Both the position numbers and the translations under genes were made by a program. Source: Epiperipatus broadwayi (Eukaryota; Onychophora; Udeonychophora; Euonychophora; Peripatidae). Taken from it: a stretch of DNA of 64,000 nucleotides. Shown one piece after another: positions 61,761-64,000 of this stretch; position 1 is the stretch's first letter, and the number at the start of each line of letters is the position of its first letter. The notes beneath the pieces were generated by a model. It was not told the DNA's origin. It saw only the letters and a program-made list of their open reading frames with translations, and did not search any database. The stretch is from positions 1,788,714 to 1,852,713 of the forward strand of contig JAQFVV010012506.1 in assembly GCA_028023455.1 (NCBI GenBank), written 5' to 3'.

Positions 61761-61925
61761 AATCTTCAATTTATTTTCTTCCTCTTTCCTTCTTAGTTTA
61801 AAGTGTAAGAAGAGTGGAATGTTGGTATTATATGTAGTAATAATGATATTTCATAATAATTACCACAACCATGTCTATTCCTTTTGTTTTTTAAAAATTA
61901 GAACAGTATATTAAAATATAGTTAG

Positions 61926-61931
61926 TTTATT
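61926..61931 (-). terminator. Polyadenylation signal AATAAA (minus strand)
   Basis: AATAAA on the minus strand, 29 bp past the stop codon of the putative terminal exon. Its position fits a 3' end, but the hexamer is common in AT-rich DNA. Confidence 0.35.
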
Positions 61932-61959
61932 TAATACTATAAACAACTCTATCATATTT

Positions 61960-62079
61960 TCAAATAGAAGATAAATTTGCTAGCTTTGGATGCCAGCATT
62001 CTTGTAGCCCACCATCTCTGTACATAGCATATACAGTAGCCACACCATCCATGTTTTTTATATTGACACTTTCACTTAC
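61960..62079 (-). CDS. Putative 3'-terminal coding exon of an unidentified host gene
   Basis: On the minus strand, CTTTTTAAATTTCAG (acceptor with pyrimidine-rich tract) precedes 39 codons and a TGA. The peptide reads VSESVNIKNMDGVATVYAMY then RDGGLQECWHPKLANLSSI. Its base composition is clearly less AT-rich than the flanks, its residues are well mixed, and it is not low-complexity or transposon-like. An AATAAA follows. I do not recognise the protein. Oddity: the exon would start GTAAGT, so CAG-GTAAGT is also a perfect donor consensus and the site could be read the other way. No partner exon was found in 62.1-64 kb. It might be an old retrocopy or chance; runs of 40 codons alone are not significant. 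Confidence 0.42.
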   Translation of the reverse strand, partial: VSESVNIKNMDGVATVYAMYRDGGLQECWHPKLANLSSI

Positions 62080-62082
62080 CTG

Positions 62083-63539
62083 AAATTTAAAAAGACTATT
62101 AAATAAAAAAAAAAAATAGAAATTAATAAAAACATATTTCTTTACATTTTAATTTTTTATTTCACACTGCATATACAATATGTACACATAGTTGTATATA
62201 TGTGTTATGTGCATTTATAACATATATTCACATTATATGCACCCATTTATATGCATGTGTGTATTAAAATACATATTATACAACAGATTGCTATTTTCTT
62301 GAATTTTAGTATTCCTGATGTGGAAACAACAATTGTATTTCGATGTAAACTCAATATCTGTACTCAAAACTCAGACTTTATCTTGAGATAAACTTCTTTC
62401 TAATATGAAAGACAGCAAATTAAAAAAAAATAATACAATTTTAATACTATATATCAGAAATAAAAAGATACAAAAAAAAGTGAAGTCTGTTAGTTGATGA
62501 AAAATACAACGAAAAATCTTGTATCTATAGATTTTAACTAATAAAAAATATTTACTATCAATGGGAATATATTGGGCTTGAGTACAATAAATACTGATAA
62601 TAAGTTTTTTTAAAAAAGCTCATTTATAAAGCAAAAGACAGTTATCTCTCTATCCTCAAAAATAATAAAATCGATCCCAAAATTGAAATGACTTCATTAA
62701 AATGACATAAGAATCAATTTAATGAAAGTGAATAATTTGTCGTAAGTAAGTACTCAGAAAGTATAATACTTAAATAAATATTGCTATAAAATACCATACA
62801 GTTGGATGTCAAATATTGCAGGGAGCATTAGCACATATGATAAAAGTAACCAACAAATTTGGGTAATAATTACAGTAACTCCAAATGCTAAATTAGAAAT
62901 ATGATAAAATTTCATAATACTTTATACCAATACCTGATCTAATTTTACATAGTAAAACTCTTTTCTAAAATTTATGCAAATGCAATATTTTCTAGATAGT
63001 GAACAGTGGGCTATGAGCAGATTTTAAATCTATTTAAAAATTATATAAAATATATCCTTGGTCAACAATGTTAAATATAGAAGCTTATATTTTACAAGAC
63101 TTTTCTTTTATAGATATGAAATATAAAATCAAAACTTAGTGAGGTATAACATGATTCTTAATAAAAAAAGCAGTAGAATCTTTTGTATTCCATTTCAAAC
63201 ATAGAGAATATTTTCAACAAGAGATATCTTAATTTATAATTTCAGTTTAAAAATAAATCTAGTTTCCATATTAAATGATACCAAATTTTTGGACAACAAC
63301 TTATTAATAATAGTGTTTATTATTACAATTTTAAAAGTTAACTTTCTTAAGTGAATAAATTGATAGATTTTTTTTTCTAATTAAAAATATTTTTTTTAGT
63401 TTTTGCACTTCTCAAAAAATGGGATATAATAGAAATATGATGAGGAAAAATTGAAAAGTAATTCTCAACTAAATTATATGAATAGAGATAATGTCTTCTA
63501 AGAAGAGAAGCCCATTTACAGATAAATGTATTGAAAAAA
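62083..63539. other. AT-rich noncoding DNA
   Basis: No gene recognised. If the putative exon is real, this would be its upstream intron. Confidence 0.5.
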
Positions 63540-63825
63540 AAATATATATATATATAGTAACTGAAATAATATATATATGTATATATATATATATATATCA
63601 AAATATTAATATATAACAAACTAACTAAAGGAAATACATATAAAAACAAAAAAGACTTATAAATCCAATAAATAATATTATATTTCAACCAGAGGACTGG
63701 TTTTCATCAGAAAGATGTATTTTTTTCTTTCTGATGAAAACCAGTCCTCTGGTTGAAATATAATATTATTTATTGGATTTATAAGTTTTTTTGTTTTTAT
63801 ATATATATATATATGATCAATAGAT
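63540..63825. repeat. Near-perfect palindrome with 74-bp arms, flanked by (TA)n
   Basis: Arms 63641-63714 and 63727-63800 are reverse complements apart from one small mismatch/indel, with a 12-bp spacer. (TA)n lies on both outer sides. Each arm contains CTGATGA, an AACCAG-TCCT-CTGGTT hairpin and GAAA, resembling half of a hammerhead. The minus-strand open frame here is a Tyr/Ile shadow. Confidence 0.85.
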
Positions 63826-64000
63826 GGCGTCTTTACCAAAACCGCCGAAACAAGTGTAAAATATTTTTACATAAACGCAAAAGGAGTCAGAATTAACTAC
63901 CTCTTTCATTTTGCTCACCTCCAGATCAGCTGATTTCAAGCTGGTTTGCTTTCGTCAGTGGAAGGATAGAGCTATAGAAACTAGGTCTAAAGACTGACTC
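63826..64000 (-). mobile_element. HHR-repeat family 2, diverged relative, cut by window end
   Basis: The minus strand shares ACGCCATCTATTG, a GGCGGTTTTGGTA-like block, TTTATGTAAA and AGACCTAGTTTCTAT with the monomers at 55.8-57.65 kb, in the same order around a hammerhead. It begins right at a (TA)n tract. The unit continues past 64000. Confidence 0.78.
63918..63964 (-). ncRNA. Hammerhead ribozyme F (diverged family 2 relative)
   Basis: Minus strand: stem I CTTCCA / TGGAGG (six pairs, one G-U), box CTGACGA, stem II AAGC/GCTT with a 6-nt loop and no basal mismatch, GAAA, stem III ATCA-GC-TGAT (4 bp, 2-nt loop), cleavage-site C. The core is intact. Stems II and III are longer than in ribozymes A-E yet remain complementary despite sequence change, which supports selection on structure. 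Confidence 0.82.

Overview
The window looks like gene-poor, AT-rich (roughly 70-75 % A+T by eye) nuclear DNA from a metazoan, most likely an invertebrate. Its repeat content (Penelope-like elements with GIY-YIG domains, hammerhead-ribozyme repeats, several LINE families, tRNA-derived SINEs, long-TIR MITEs, hAT-like MITEs, long (TA)n tracts) would suit a lophotrochozoan such as a cephalopod mollusc. That taxon is a guess from repeat style, not from a diagnostic gene. There are no bacterial features. Almost every open reading frame of 60-130 codons is either chance in AT-rich DNA, a simple repeat, or transposon debris.

Layout. 1-8.0 kb: AT-rich noncoding DNA with a tandem pair of a long-TIR repeat at 3.0-4.1 kb. 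8.0-9.2 kb: the C-terminal third of a Penelope-like retroelement (PLE) ORF with a GIY-YIG domain, followed by (TA)n. 11.0-15.7 kb: three copies of a repeat carrying type I hammerhead ribozyme (HHR) motifs, two of them head to head (14.4-15.5 kb). 18.6-19.8 kb: long-TIR repeats. 20.2 kb: a tRNA-type SINE with target-site duplication (TSD). 23.2-23.4 kb: a small CCAAT/CRE cluster. 25.0-27.4 kb: nested repeats, a hAT-like MITE, a LINE 3' end and a complete long-TIR element. 29.7-33.5 kb: hairpin, LINE debris, repeats and a second hAT-like MITE with a perfect 8-bp TSD. 36 kb: a second PLE GIY-YIG remnant. 41-45 kb: two decayed HHR-like repeats and a LINE RT scrap. 44.9-49.3 kb: a decayed LINE with coiled coil, SGNH-like domain, endonuclease, RT and 3' end. 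50.4-51.1 kb: a long-TIR repeat hosting a (TC)n(AC)n(AT)n tract. 51.2-53.6 kb: a second, RTE-like LINE with an internal 36-bp minisatellite. 55.3 kb: a second SINE. 55.8-57.65 kb: an array of ~400-bp monomers, each with one HHR, two monomers on one strand and three on the other. 60.6-61.8 kb: a third LINE. 61.9-62.1 kb: a possible 3'-terminal exon of a host gene on the minus strand. 63.5-64 kb: a 74-bp-arm palindrome and another HHR repeat running off the edge.

The most notable content is the set of hammerhead-ribozyme repeats. At least nine HHR or HHR-derived motifs occur in three sequence families. In the best one (57105-57148) all catalytic-core positions are intact and stem I is perfectly paired. 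HHR spacings are 399-400 bp in one family and 455 bp in another. This is what is described for metazoan retrozymes and PLE terminal repeats: tandem monomers transcribed, self-cleaved and circularised, probably mobilised by PLE reverse transcriptase. The same window holds PLE remnants, and one PLE flank shares a 41-bp block (34 matches by hand alignment) with a retrozyme-like unit. Two of the families here are arranged head to head.
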